A stretch of DNA of 64,000 bases from Chloroflexota bacterium (lineage in GTDB: Bacteria; Chloroflexota; Anaerolineae; Aggregatilineales; Phototrophicaceae), in contig JAPPMO010000015.1 in the NCBI GenBank assembly GCA_028873975.1, positions 1 through 64,000 on the forward strand, given 5' to 3'. Each line of letters opens with the position of its first letter. Position 1 is the first letter of the stretch. A program made the translations under genes and the position numbers. A model generated the notes under the pieces. That model searched no databases. It was not told where the DNA came from and saw nothing but the letters and a program-made list of their open reading frames with translations. Below are positions 8,011 to 16,362 of this stretch, in pieces.

Positions 8011-8971
8011 CGTTGATGGGGTCAACCTGTCCCTGAAGCGCGGAGAAACCCTGTGTGTGGTCAGGGAATCAGGCTGCGGGAAATCGGTTACCGCGCGCTC
8101 AATTCTCCGGATCGTGCCCAGTCCGGGCGAGATCGTCTCGGGAGAGATCAACTTCCAGCAGCGAGGCGGCGGCGCGATTGACCTGGCGAGGATGAACCCA
8201 AAAGGACGCGAGATTCGCAAGATTCGCGGCGGCGAGATCAGCATGATCTTCCAAGAGCCCATGTCTTCCCTGAGCCCGGTGCATACCATCGGCAGTCAAA
8301 TCATGGAAGCGATCCTGCTGCACCTGCCGGTCAGCAGACAGGAAGCCCGCAAGCGAGCGGTGTCTATGCTTGACCTGGTTGGCATCCCGCGGCCAAGCGA
8401 ACAACTCGAGGCTTATTCCTTTGAGCTTTCGGGCGGCATGCGGCAGCGCGCCATGATTGCCATTGCGCTGGCTTGCGAGCCGCAACTGCTGATTGCCGAT
8501 GAACCGACTACCGCTTTGGACGTCACGACCCAGGCGAATATACTTGACCTTATTCGCGATCTGCAGCAGGACAGCGGCATGTCCGTGCTTTTCATCACGC
8601 ATGACCTTGGGGTGGTGGCCGAAATCGCCGACGAAGTTGTGGTCATGTACCTCGGGCGGGATGTTGAAAGCGGCGATGTTGATGCCATCTTCCATGAGGC
8701 CAAGCATCCTTATACGCGCGCGCTGCTGCAGTCAATCCCCCGCTACGACAGTCGGCAGACTAGAAGGCTGTACTCCATTAAGGGGACGGTTCCGCATCCA
8801 TTTACCCGTCCGGGTGGCTGCCCCTTTCATCCGCGCTGTGACGATTTCATCGCTGAACGCTACGACAGCATAGACCCGTCCCGCCATAAACTCAGCCGGT
8901 GCCATAGCGTTCGCTGCCTGCTTTATTCCGCCGCGGACGAAGCACCGCCCAAGGAGGACAGGCTCAGTTGA
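7997..8971 (+). pseudogene. Dipeptide/oligopeptide ABC ATPase (DppD-type), N-terminally truncated
   Basis: Resembles DppD/OppD ATPases from VKAVDGVNLSLKRGETL onward, with Q-loop MIFQEPMSSL, signature [15 protein letters not shown], Walker [15 protein letters not shown]-loop FITHDLGVV, and the oligopeptide-type C-terminal extension HPYTRALL plus GGCPFHPRC. The first 20-30 residues of the family are missing because the gene begins at the junction with the LacI fragment. Walker A reads RESGCGKS, so the first glycine of the P-loop motif (normally GESGCGKS) is Arg. There is no evident start signal. The damage suggests a decaying gene, though the frame is still open. It is followed by, and overlaps, an equally damaged partner ATPase. 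Confidence 0.75.
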
Positions 8972-9684
8972 AGGGCGAATTTGAAATCATGCCGGCAGAC
9001 AGCGGCATCGAACCCTTATTGGAGGTTCGCAATCTCCACATGCAGTTTCCGATTCGGCGGGGAGCCTTTCGTCGGACGGTCGGTTTCGTCAAAGCGGTCA
9101 ATGATGTCAGCTTCCATATCCGCCAGGGGGAAACCCTGAGCCTGGTAGGGGAATCCGGCTGTGGCAAGACGACAACGGGCCGTTGCATTGCGCGCGTTTA
9201 CGAACCGACATCGGGCCAGATTCTGTACAAGGCGGAAGAGCAAGATCGTATTGATTTAGCCGAATTGAACAACCGCGATCTAAGACCATTCCGCCGCGAG
9301 ATTCGCATGATCTTTCAGGACCCGTTTTCTTCGTTGAATCCGCGACTGTCGATACTGCAGATCGTTGAGTTGGCAGCTACCGAAGACCTTTTCGCGAATC
9401 CCCTGCATCCCTACACCGAAGCGCTGCTGTCGGCGGTCCCAAAGCCGGATCCGCGCCTGCGGAACAAGGGCGTTCGCATCCGCCTGGAGGGCGAAGTCGC
9501 CGACCCGAGTAATCCTCCCAGCGGATGCTATTTTCAGCCGCGCTGTCCTTATGCCGAGGACCGTTGTCGACATGAAGAACCGGCGGTCCGTGAAATAGAA
9601 AAAGATCGCTGGGTGGCTTGCCATTTTGCTGAGGAGCTCGACCTGCGCGGTTTCGAAGCGATCGGCCAGGCGATGAAGAGATAA
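8968..9684 (+). pseudogene. Dipeptide ABC ATPase (DppF-type) with internal deletion
   Basis: The N-terminal third is normal DppF ([15 protein letters not shown], Walker [12 protein letters not shown] about residue 64, Q-loop MIFQDPFSSLNPR about 113). At about residue 131 it jumps from RLSILQIVE straight into LAATEDLFANPLHPYTEALLSAVP, the C-terminal oligopeptide region. The ABC signature, Walker B, D-loop and H-loop, roughly 100 residues, are absent, so ATP hydrolysis is impossible. At 238 residues it is far below the usual 320 or more. The TTG start has AAGGAGG upstream and overlaps the upstream ATPase stop by four bases, showing the original operon structure. Confidence 0.85.
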
Positions 9685-9708
9685 GCCCGCCCATTTTACG
9701 CGAAAGGC

Positions 9709-11799
9709 ATGCAAATGATGCTGGAACCTGTCGACATTTTCCCGCGAGCCAGCGATGTCGCTCCGCTCGTCTACGACCCGGATGTTCATCTGGTCGCCAA
9801 TACCATCGATAACGGCGTCTTTCACAGTGCATGGATGTCCGCCGAGTATGCCGTCGCCTTGGTTGAGAGCGGTTCGCCAGCCGAGATTGAACGTGCGGAA
9901 GCGGTAATCAATGCCGTCCTGGATTGCCAGGATACCGATACGCGCTCGCCCCATTACGGCAACTTCAAATGGGAGCATGAAGACGAAGCGGTTGAGGACT
10001 TGAATGCCGTACAATTTGTGCTCATTCGCTTGATTCCGCTATTGCTGAGTCGATCGGATTGCTTGTCGAGCGACCTCGTTGAACGGGCGCGGACGCGCAT
10101 CCGCCTGGGCTTGGACGAAATCCGCCGGATCGACGTTTCCCCCGTCTATTCAAACATCGTCGCGCAGGATGTTGCCAACTCCATACTGGGCGGCCAGCTC
10201 TTGAACCTGTCGGAATACACCCGGCGCGGCATAGCGAAACTTCGAAAGTGGCTGAGCGTCATTGATGAAAGCGGCATCCCGCATGAGTACAACAGCCCGA
10301 CCTACTCATTCGTATGTATCGAAGCGCTGCACAAGATAGTCGCGTTTTCGGACCAGGCTCAAGCCAGCCTGCTGGCGCGGCTGATCATCTCGCGGATCGG
10401 ATTAAGCGTCGCCCTGCGTCTGCATCCCGAAACGGGTCGCCTCGCGCCGCCGCATTGCCGCGCCTATTATCCGTCCTTGGTCTGCGCGACGGCTGCCGAG
10501 GCTTCCGCGTTCGCCCAAAAGATTGAAGAAGGGGTACTGCCAGCCTGGCTCGAGACAGTGCGGAAGCGCCGCCCCATCCCGCTGCAAGCGCGCGAAACTT
10601 CCGATGCCGGCGCCGGCGTCGTTATCAGCAGTTACCTGGATGCTGAATTCAGCATCGGCCTGGCGACGCAAGAGCTGGCGACGCAATCGAACCGCTTCAT
10701 CAGCAATCAATCGAACGTCTTCTCGATCCAGTACACGAGACAGAACAAGCCCGGACCGGGCGTGGTTTTCTCCCGCTATTTGATCAATGACAAGTGGCTG
10801 GGCGATTACCGAACCACGCCTTCGCGATCCAATGATCAGGTCTTCCGCGATGAGGGCAGTTTTCGCGGCGTACTCGCGGGTCCGCGTGCTTTCGGCTTGT
10901 ATACTTCTCGCGAATTGGATGCCTGGTCCCGCTGTTCCAGCGCCAAAGCCGCCTTGATCTGGAGCAGCGCGGAAGACGTCGATGAGATCTGGATCGACGG
11001 TTTAAGCCTCGGCGACCTTCCAGCAACCGTTCGGGAAGGCTCAGCAATCGGGTGGGATGCGGCGATGTCTATATCCTGGTTCGTCCGCTTGCGCGCGCGA
11101 AGCTCGGTGTGGAAGCGCCCGTCATCATTGCGCAACGAAACGGCTGTCTGGCGCTTGAGATCTACAACTATCGCGGACCTGACAAAACCTTTTGGGAATT
11201 GGCAAATCCCGGCGCGTTTTTTCCAGGGCTACGCCCACAACGGTTTCTTCGTTGAAGTCGCGTCAAAGAGTCAATGCCGCAGCGCCAAAGACCTGCACGA
11301 AGCCTTCGCCGCCGGGCAACTCAACGAAGAGCTGGAGGACGCCCGCACATTTGACGGCGTCAGCCCGCGACAATGGAGCCTGGCTTATAGCCGGGACGAT
11401 CTCGCGCTGGGCATTGACGTCGATCTTATGCGCTGGCGGATAGAGCGGCGCTGGGACCAACGGGGGGATCTTGGCTGCCCGATGCTGGCCTCCCCCGTCG
11501 CCCTGGAGAGTCGCGCGGGACTGATTGAACTGGGGGACGCGCGCTTGTCTTGCGGCAAGTCAGCCGCGTGGCTGGCTGGCATCCCCGAGGCTGACCTGTG
11601 GGTTGGCGCCTATCATGGTCCGGAAGCCTCGGCCTTGACGCTGGACATTGCGGAAAACCAAGTCCACTTGGAAAGTTTGGAAGCTGGCATGGTGGTCTGG
11701 GATAAAGGGCATGTCACCATTGACGCGCTAGGGCTGCAAGCCGAGCCGCGCGCCGACGGCGCGACGGCCGTGCAAGTGATAAGCCGCGATGAGGGCTGA
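9709..11799 (+). CDS. Large uncharacterised protein, probably with two frameshifts
   Basis: A 696-residue frame with no signal peptide and no membrane segment. The first half is helical, with repeated alpha-hairpin-like stretches and the segment GIPHEYNSPTYSFVCIEALHKIV; the second half is beta-rich. This layout resembles an (alpha/alpha) toroid plus beta-sandwich, as in heparinase-like or glycoside hydrolase proteins, but I recognise no family motif. Between about 11050 and 11216 the frame reads Ser/Arg-rich text (RLRARSSVWKRPSSLRN), whereas the third frame reads protein-like text (DVYILVRPLARAKLG, then IYNYRGPDKTFWELANPG), after which the first frame again looks genuine. Two compensating indels, or sequencing errors (a T6 run lies at the second site), best explain this. 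It lies next to a GH88 gene, so sugar metabolism is plausible. Confidence 0.6.
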   Translation: MQMMLEPVDIFPRASDVAPLVYDPDVHLVANTIDNGVFHSAWMSAEYAVALVESGSPAEIERAEAVINAVLDCQDTDTRSPHYGNFKWEHEDEAVEDLNAVQFVLIRLIPLLLSRSDCLSSDLVERARTRIRLGLDEIRRIDVSPVYSNIVAQDVANSILGGQLLNLSEYTRRGIAKLRKWLSVIDESGIPHEYNSPTYSFVCIEALHKIVAFSDQAQASLLARLIISRIGLSVALRLHPETGRLAPPHCRAYYPSLVCATAAEASAFAQKIEEGVLPAWLETVRKRRPIPLQARETSDAGAGVVISSYLDAEFSIGLATQELATQSNRFISNQSNVFSIQYTRQNKPGPGVVFSRYLINDKWLGDYRTTPSRSNDQVFRDEGSFRGVLAGPRAFGLYTSRELDAWSRCSSAKAALIWSSAEDVDEIWIDGLSLGDLPATVREGSAIGWDAAMSISWFVRLRARSSVWKRPSSLRNETAVWRLRSTTIADLTKPFGNWQIPARFFQGYAHNGFFVEVASKSQCRSAKDLHEAFAAGQLNEELEDARTFDGVSPRQWSLAYSRDDLALGIDVDLMRWRIERRWDQRGDLGCPMLASPVALESRAGLIELGDARLSCGKSAAWLAGIPEADLWVGAYHGPEASALTLDIAENQVHLESLEAGMVVWDKGHVTIDALGLQAEPRADGATAVQVISRDEG

Positions 11800-11808
11800 G
11801 GCAAGGCT

Positions 11809-12957
11809 CTAGCAGGCTGGCCGCGCCGATACGGATGGTTTCTCGTCACTCAAGCCATGCAGCGCGTCAAGCAGCGCTTCCAGGAAGAAATACTCGCCCC
11901 ACATGACACTCTCATTGACGCCCAAGCCTTTGTCCTGATGATAGATCCCACGCTTCAAGATGCCTTCCCAATTCGGTGTGTCGATTGCGAGAAAGCCTGG
12001 CTGCAAGAGCGTATCCAGAATCGTGAGCGCATAAGCCCGATACATGCGCGCGCGAATCGAGTCGGCGCTCAAGTCGGCTAACTGCAAGAAAGCGCTGGCG
12101 GCGATCGCCGCGGCTGAACTTTCGTAGGGGCAAGCAGGGTCCGGCTCCGACCAATCGTTCGGCGGCACCCCGTGGTCGGGGCTGCGTTCGATGTAAAAGG
12201 CAGCGCAGTCTTCCGCCGTCTTCAGGAAGCGGCTGTCGCCGGTAAAGCGAAAGACGGTGCCGAAACCGTAGATCGCCCAGGTCAAGCCGCGCGCCCAGGA
12301 CGAATCGTCCCGCCAGCCTTGATGGGTCGCCTGGCGAATGAACTCGCCTGTTTCCGCATCAAAGAGGCCTTCGTGCGCGCTGCTGCCATCGCCGCGAATC
12401 AAATAGCGGCGCGTCGTATGACAGTGCCTGGCCGCGTTTTCCCATAGGGTCGCATCGCCGCTCTGCCGGGCAGCGTAGAAAATGATGCCCACATTCATCA
12501 TGATGTCGATAAAGAGACTCTCGCCAGATACAAAGGAGGGCAGATACTCCCCCCTTTCACGAAAACGCGAGCCGGCCGTGCGCCCAGCCTCAACGATGAC
12601 ATCGTTGATGAAGGGTTCCGGCGCATGATCGTGCCAACGTTTCCAGGTCGACCAAAACAGAAATCCCAGATCATGGACCGTCTTGTCCGTCTTGCGATGT
12701 TCAATCAGGCGCGAATAATGTATGGCTTGATCTCGCCACCATGATTCCTTTGTGTAGGCGTACATCAGCCACAATTGCCCGCCCAGAAAGCCTTCACACC
12801 AGTTGATCCAGGCTTCGCCGCCATGCTTCCACTTGCCATTCCGCGTATATATGGGGAAGTAATCGGGATGGGCGGACAACAAGTTTCGCAGTTGCTCCCC
12901 CGCAAAAGCAAAGGCGCTGTGGATACGCTCGCTCAGACTCCGCTTGTTTTGAATCAC
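11809..12957 (-). CDS. Glycoside hydrolase family 88-like, unsaturated uronyl hydrolase
   Basis: A 382-residue (alpha/alpha)6-barrel protein resembling GH88 unsaturated glucuronyl hydrolases. Telling segments are VHDLGFLFWSTWKRW (the conserved HDxGF Asp, about residue 95), SLFIDIMMNVGIIFYAA (IDxMMN, about 150), GDGSSAHEGLFD, and DDSSWARGLTWAIYGFG (SxWARGxAW, about 219). These enzymes hydrate the 4,5-double bond left on uronic acids by polysaccharide lyases, in the cytoplasm. The start is taken as GTG at 12957, with GGAGGT just upstream; the frame extends to 13008 but that part has no start signal. A second GH88 gene lies at 35961, beside a heparinase-type lyase, where substrate supply is clearer. 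A TATAAT box on the minus strand (13053-13058) may be its -10. Confidence 0.8.
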   Translation of the reverse strand: MIQNKRSLSERIHSAFAFAGEQLRNLLSAHPDYFPIYTRNGKWKHGGEAWINWCEGFLGGQLWLMYAYTKESWWRDQAIHYSRLIEHRKTDKTVHDLGFLFWSTWKRWHDHAPEPFINDVIVEAGRTAGSRFRERGEYLPSFVSGESLFIDIMMNVGIIFYAARQSGDATLWENAARHCHTTRRYLIRGDGSSAHEGLFDAETGEFIRQATHQGWRDDSSWARGLTWAIYGFGTVFRFTGDSRFLKTAEDCAAFYIERSPDHGVPPNDWSEPDPACPYESSAAAIAASAFLQLADLSADSIRARMYRAYALTILDTLLQPGFLAIDTPNWEGILKRGIYHQDKGLGVNESVMWGEYFFLEALLDALHGLSDEKPSVSARPAC

Positions 12958-13110
12958 ATTACCTCCGTAATTTTTGGGGCCGCGGCAAGCCAGGCTCGTA
13001 TTTGGCAAGCAAAGATATGGAGCCAGGCTGCCTTTTCAACTGGCATGAATCGATTATAGTTCAGAATACATCACGCGGGCGCGTCCAGCCGCCGCAGAGT
13101 CCCTCGGTTA

Positions 13111-13130
13111 CAACTGCTGATTGCCGATGA
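13111..13130 (+). other. Twenty-base duplicate of ABC ATPase Walker B coding sequence
   Basis: The 20 bases caactgctgattgccgatga are identical to 8483-8502, which encode the QLLIADE Walker B motif of the truncated DppD-type ATPase. Similarity does not extend far to either side. A chance match of this length inside 64 kb is unlikely, so this is probably a relic of a related ATPase gene or a patch of recombination. The rest of 12958-13260 holds only promoter signals. Confidence 0.4.
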
Positions 13131-13171
13131 CGGATAGGGCGCCGCTGCGGCCAACTTATCCGTTCATCCTT

Positions 13172-13200
13172 TTGACAGCCGCGATGCTTTCACCTATTAT
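13172..13200 (+). promoter_or_regulatory. Sigma-70-type promoter of CoA-transferase gene
   Basis: A perfect -35 box TTGACA (13172-13177), a 17-base spacer and a -10 box TATTAT (13195-13200) give a predicted transcription start near 13207, some 54 bases before the CoA-transferase start codon at 13261. Confidence 0.7.
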
Positions 13201-13260
13201 GTTTCTGGTACATTGGGCTGATTCGACAACCTCGAAGTTTTACGTAACTAGGACGGCTGA

Positions 13261-14859
13261 ATGCCAAAGAAGAAACTCGCCTCACTCGCGGCTGCCGCTG
13301 CAATGATCCCGGATCATGCCACCGTTTCAATCAGTTCATCAAGCGGCTTAGGCTGCCCGGACGCAACCCTGAAAGCCATAGGCCAGCGCTTCGACAAAAC
13401 AGGCGCCCCGCGCAACATCACGACCATCCATCCAATCGCGGCCGGAGATATGTATGGCATCAATGGCATCGATCACATCGCCAAGAAGGGCTTGCTCAAG
13501 CGCGTCATTGCCGGTTCATATCCCAGCGGACCGTCTTCGCGGGAGTCGCCGCGTATCTGGCAAATGATCCACAACAATGAGGTCGAAGCCTATAACTTGC
13601 CCAGCGGCATTATTTTCCATATGCACCGAGAAGCCGCCGCAAAACGCCCTGGTATCCTGACGAAGATCGGTTGGGACACAGTCGTTGATCCCGCGCATCG
13701 TGGCGGGAAAATGAATCGTATTACCGGCGAAGACATCGTTACACGGGTTGAGTTCGCGGGCGACGAATGGCTCTTCTACAAGTCAATTCCTGTCGATGTC
13801 GCCATCATTCGGGGGACAACCGCCGACGAAACCGGCAACTTGTCGATGGAGCATGAAGGCGCCTATCTAGGAGTCTTGGACCAGGCTTTAGCCGCGCACA
13901 ACAACGGCGGCATCGTCATTGCGCAGGTCAAGCGCATCGCGCCCTTGGGCAGTTTACCGCCGCAGTCCATTCGCGTGCCCAGTACGCTGGTAGATTGCAT
14001 CGTTCTCGATCCGGAACAATTGCAGACCACGCAAACCCAGTATGAACCCGCGATCAGCGGTGAGCTGCCGCGCCCCATGACCAGTTTCCCTCAAGTGGAA
14101 TGGGGCGTCTCCAAGGTCATCGCCAGACGCGCTGCCATGACACTGAAGGAGGGAGAAACAGTTAACCTCGGCTTTGGTATTTCCGCGCTCGTTCCTTATG
14201 TTCTGCTGGAAGAAGGGCTGCATGGTTCAGTCACATGGGTAATCGAACAGGGCGCGGTCGGGGGGCTGCCCTTGCAGGATTTTCAGTTTGGCTGCGCCTC
14301 CAACCTCGAAGCCATAATCGCCTCGCCAGATCAATTCACCTACTTCCAAGGCGCCGGTTTTGATCGCACATTGCTGTCATTTATGGAAGTGGACGCGGCG
14401 GGCAGCGTTAATGTCTCCCGGCTCGCGTCCAAACCCCACGTTACCGCGGGCATCGGCGGCTTCATCGATATAACATCGGGGGCAAAACATATTGTGTTCA
14501 GCAGCATGTTCACCGCCGGCGGCCTCAAAATCGCGGTCGACGACGGGCAGCTTCGGATACTGCAAGAAGGACGCTTCAAGAAATTTGTTCCCAATATAGA
14601 AGAAGTCAGCTTCAGCGGCGCCCGCGCTCGTGAAACGGGACAGAAGGTGACTTACATCACCGAGCGCTGCGTCATCAGTTTGGAGCCGCAGGGCTTGACC
14701 GTGGCAGAAATTGCGCCGGGCATAAGCCTGGAAGAAGATGTGCTTTGTCAAGCGGATATAGACTTGCATGTCAGCCCAAATCTTACGGTGATGGATGCGC
14801 AACTGTTTTCGCCGGCGCCGATGCAACTGAAGCTTCGGAAGAAACCGAGCATGCCATGA
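13261..14859 (+). CDS. Acyl-CoA:acetate/propionate CoA-transferase (family I)
   Basis: A 532-residue single-chain CoA-transferase of the propionate/YdiF type. It contains both halves of the family: the N-terminal alpha part (KKKLASLAAAAAMIPDHATVSIS to TADETGNLSMEHEGAYL) and the C-terminal beta part with LKEGETVNLGFGISALVP and the catalytic-Glu segment TWVIEQGAVGGLP (about residue 335). The enzyme moves CoA from acetyl- or another acyl-CoA to a short carboxylic acid through a glutamyl-CoA intermediate. It is translationally coupled (ATGA overlap) to an enoyl-CoA hydratase, which points to activation and then hydration of a short unsaturated or hydroxy acid. Length is normal and both halves are intact. 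Confidence 0.85.
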   Translation: MPKKKLASLAAAAAMIPDHATVSISSSSGLGCPDATLKAIGQRFDKTGAPRNITTIHPIAAGDMYGINGIDHIAKKGLLKRVIAGSYPSGPSSRESPRIWQMIHNNEVEAYNLPSGIIFHMHREAAAKRPGILTKIGWDTVVDPAHRGGKMNRITGEDIVTRVEFAGDEWLFYKSIPVDVAIIRGTTADETGNLSMEHEGAYLGVLDQALAAHNNGGIVIAQVKRIAPLGSLPPQSIRVPSTLVDCIVLDPEQLQTTQTQYEPAISGELPRPMTSFPQVEWGVSKVIARRAAMTLKEGETVNLGFGISALVPYVLLEEGLHGSVTWVIEQGAVGGLPLQDFQFGCASNLEAIIASPDQFTYFQGAGFDRTLLSFMEVDAAGSVNVSRLASKPHVTAGIGGFIDITSGAKHIVFSSMFTAGGLKIAVDDGQLRILQEGRFKKFVPNIEEVSFSGARARETGQKVTYITERCVISLEPQGLTVAEIAPGISLEEDVLCQADIDLHVSPNLTVMDAQLFSPAPMQLKLRKKPSMP

Positions 14860-15629
14860 GCAAGATAAATTTCTCCGTCCAAGGGCATATCGCAGGGATT
14901 CAGCTGAATCGTCCCGAGAAGCTCAATGCTATTGACCGCGACATGCTCGACCGCTTGGCTGAGATTGTCGAGCAGGTCGACCAGAGCGTTGAGGCGCGCG
15001 TGCTTGTCCTCCGCGCCAGCGGAGAACGCGCCTTCTGCGTCGGCGCCGATATCCACGCCTGGACATCGCTTGCCCCGCTCGATATGTGGCGACGCTGGAT
15101 ACGCGACGGCCATCGCTTGTTTGATCGTATTGCGGCGCTCCGCCAACCGGTGATCGCTGTTCTTAATGGCTTCACATTGGGCGGCGGTTTAGAACTTGCC
15201 TTGGCCGCCGATATTCGTCTGGCAGCCGATGCGATAGAACTCGGCTTTCCCGAAGCGTCAATTGCGACGGTGCCGGGCTGGGGCGGCACAGATCGCTTGC
15301 CCGCCTTGATAGGGGCCGGACGCGCGAAACAAATGATTTTCTCCGCCCAACGTATTTCGGCGACAACAGCGGAACATTGGGGGCTGGTCAACGAAGTCTT
15401 GCCGCCCGATCAATTGGACAGTCGCGCCGATGAACTAGCGCGGCAGATTGCGGCGAACGCGCCCTTAGCCGTGCAATTTGCCAAGCAAGCCATCAATGGC
15501 GCGCTGCAAGGGGCGGCGGGTTCTACACTGGAAGCGCTTGCCGGCGCGCTTGCCGCCCACAGTCAAGATGCGCAAGAAGGCTTGGCCTCATTTAGCGAAA
15601 GACGCCCCCCGGACTATTCAGGCAATTAA
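14856..15629 (+). CDS. Enoyl-CoA hydratase/isomerase family protein
   Basis: A 257-residue crotonase-fold protein: HIAGIQLNRPEKLNAIDRDML at the N-terminus, the first oxyanion-hole segment AFCVGADIHAW (about residue 60), the second GFTLGGGLELALAADIRLAA (about 102), and FPEASIATVPGWGGTDRLP with the usual catalytic Glu of FPE. The start is the ATG at 14856, which overlaps the CoA-transferase stop as ATGA; an upstream frame to 14745 only reads the transferase gene out of phase. It probably hydrates the CoA thioester made by that transferase (inference from coupling). A long GC-rich palindromic element follows. Confidence 0.85.
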   Translation: MSKINFSVQGHIAGIQLNRPEKLNAIDRDMLDRLAEIVEQVDQSVEARVLVLRASGERAFCVGADIHAWTSLAPLDMWRRWIRDGHRLFDRIAALRQPVIAVLNGFTLGGGLELALAADIRLAADAIELGFPEASIATVPGWGGTDRLPALIGAGRAKQMIFSAQRISATTAEHWGLVNEVLPPDQLDSRADELARQIAANAPLAVQFAKQAINGALQGAAGSTLEALAGALAAHSQDAQEGLASFSERRPPDYSGN

Positions 15630-15673
15630 GGCTTCGGCCAAGCGACCGGCTCTCCTCATCGCCCTGGCTGGTT

Positions 15674-15959
15674 CCCCTCTGGAAGGCTTGTCCGCTACTG
15701 AAATCTGGACAGCTTCACAGGTTTTACCCCATCCCCGGCCAGCGCCCCCTCGGTCCCCCGCCTCACGGGGGATGTATCCCAGTCAACTGGGGAAGGGTGA
15801 CTCTACGGGGGGATGTGTAATATTAGGCAAATTGGCATTGTGAGCGACGCTATGCAAGGAGTTCGCACCCCTTCCCTAGCTCGCTGGGGCAAGGGGGTTG
15901 GGGGAATGGGGTAGAATACGGCAGTGGCTCGCGTCAGTAGCGGACAAGCCTTGGAGGGG
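15674..15959. repeat. Palindromic MITE-like element, type B
   Basis: The 19 bases AAGGCTTGTCCGCTACTGA at 15683-15701 return exactly as the reverse complement at 15934-15952, with CCCCTC / GAGGGG just outside. Inside the arms, TTTTACCCCATCCCC and TTCTACCCCATTCCCC (reverse strand) also pair imperfectly, so the whole 286 bases can fold back on itself. C-run/G-run repeats fill the centre. No open frame of note and no clear target duplication are seen. Confidence 0.55.
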
Positions 15960-15985
15960 CGCGCTCGCTTGGCGCTTCGTCTGTG

Positions 15986-16111
15986 ATGTCGATTGTGCTG
16001 GCGAGCGCCGGCGGCTGGCTCATCAGCATGGGCGGCTTGACCATTACCGAGACTCGATCGGATTATCTGACGCTTGCCCAAGCCAAAGGATTATCGCAAC
16101 TCCGACTCTAG
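15986..16111 (+). pseudogene. Dipeptide ABC permease fragment
   Basis: The frame reads SIVLASAGGWLISMGGL, then DYLTLAQAKGLSQLRL, followed by a stop. This matches the conserved cytoplasmic loop of Dpp/Opp-type permeases (DYVxxAxAKGLS, the EAA-type ATPase contact). Only about 40 of 300 residues remain and there is no start signal. The relic sits between the palindromic element and the PHP hydrolase gene. Nothing is recognised between 16112 and 16362. Confidence 0.6.
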
Positions 16112-16362
16112 CGCGCTTTGCAAAGCTACCATGACGGATACCAGTGAGGTACAATCTATCGTATAGAATTCTAGTATGTGTTCACGTTGAGCATGCGCAA
16201 GCGAGGTTTCTCATCCGAATGCTCGTCGATCTGCCTGATCCTTTTGTGAACGGCCTGGTCAACGGAGCTTGATCGCAAGTTCACAAGCCAGTCGAGACTA
16301 TTCAGGCGGTGATCTAATCCCCGCCGCTTAAATGATATTAAGTAAGTTTTTTGGGTTGATCT

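Noticed and set aside
7627..8289. A 220-residue minus-strand frame as an intact gene
   Set aside because: Only the part below about 8010 resembles a LacI regulator; the rest reads antisense to the ABC ATPase fragment.
15898..16134. A 78-residue plus-strand frame in the palindromic element
   Set aside because: It runs out of phase across the permease remnant and the repeat; no ribosome site and odd composition.
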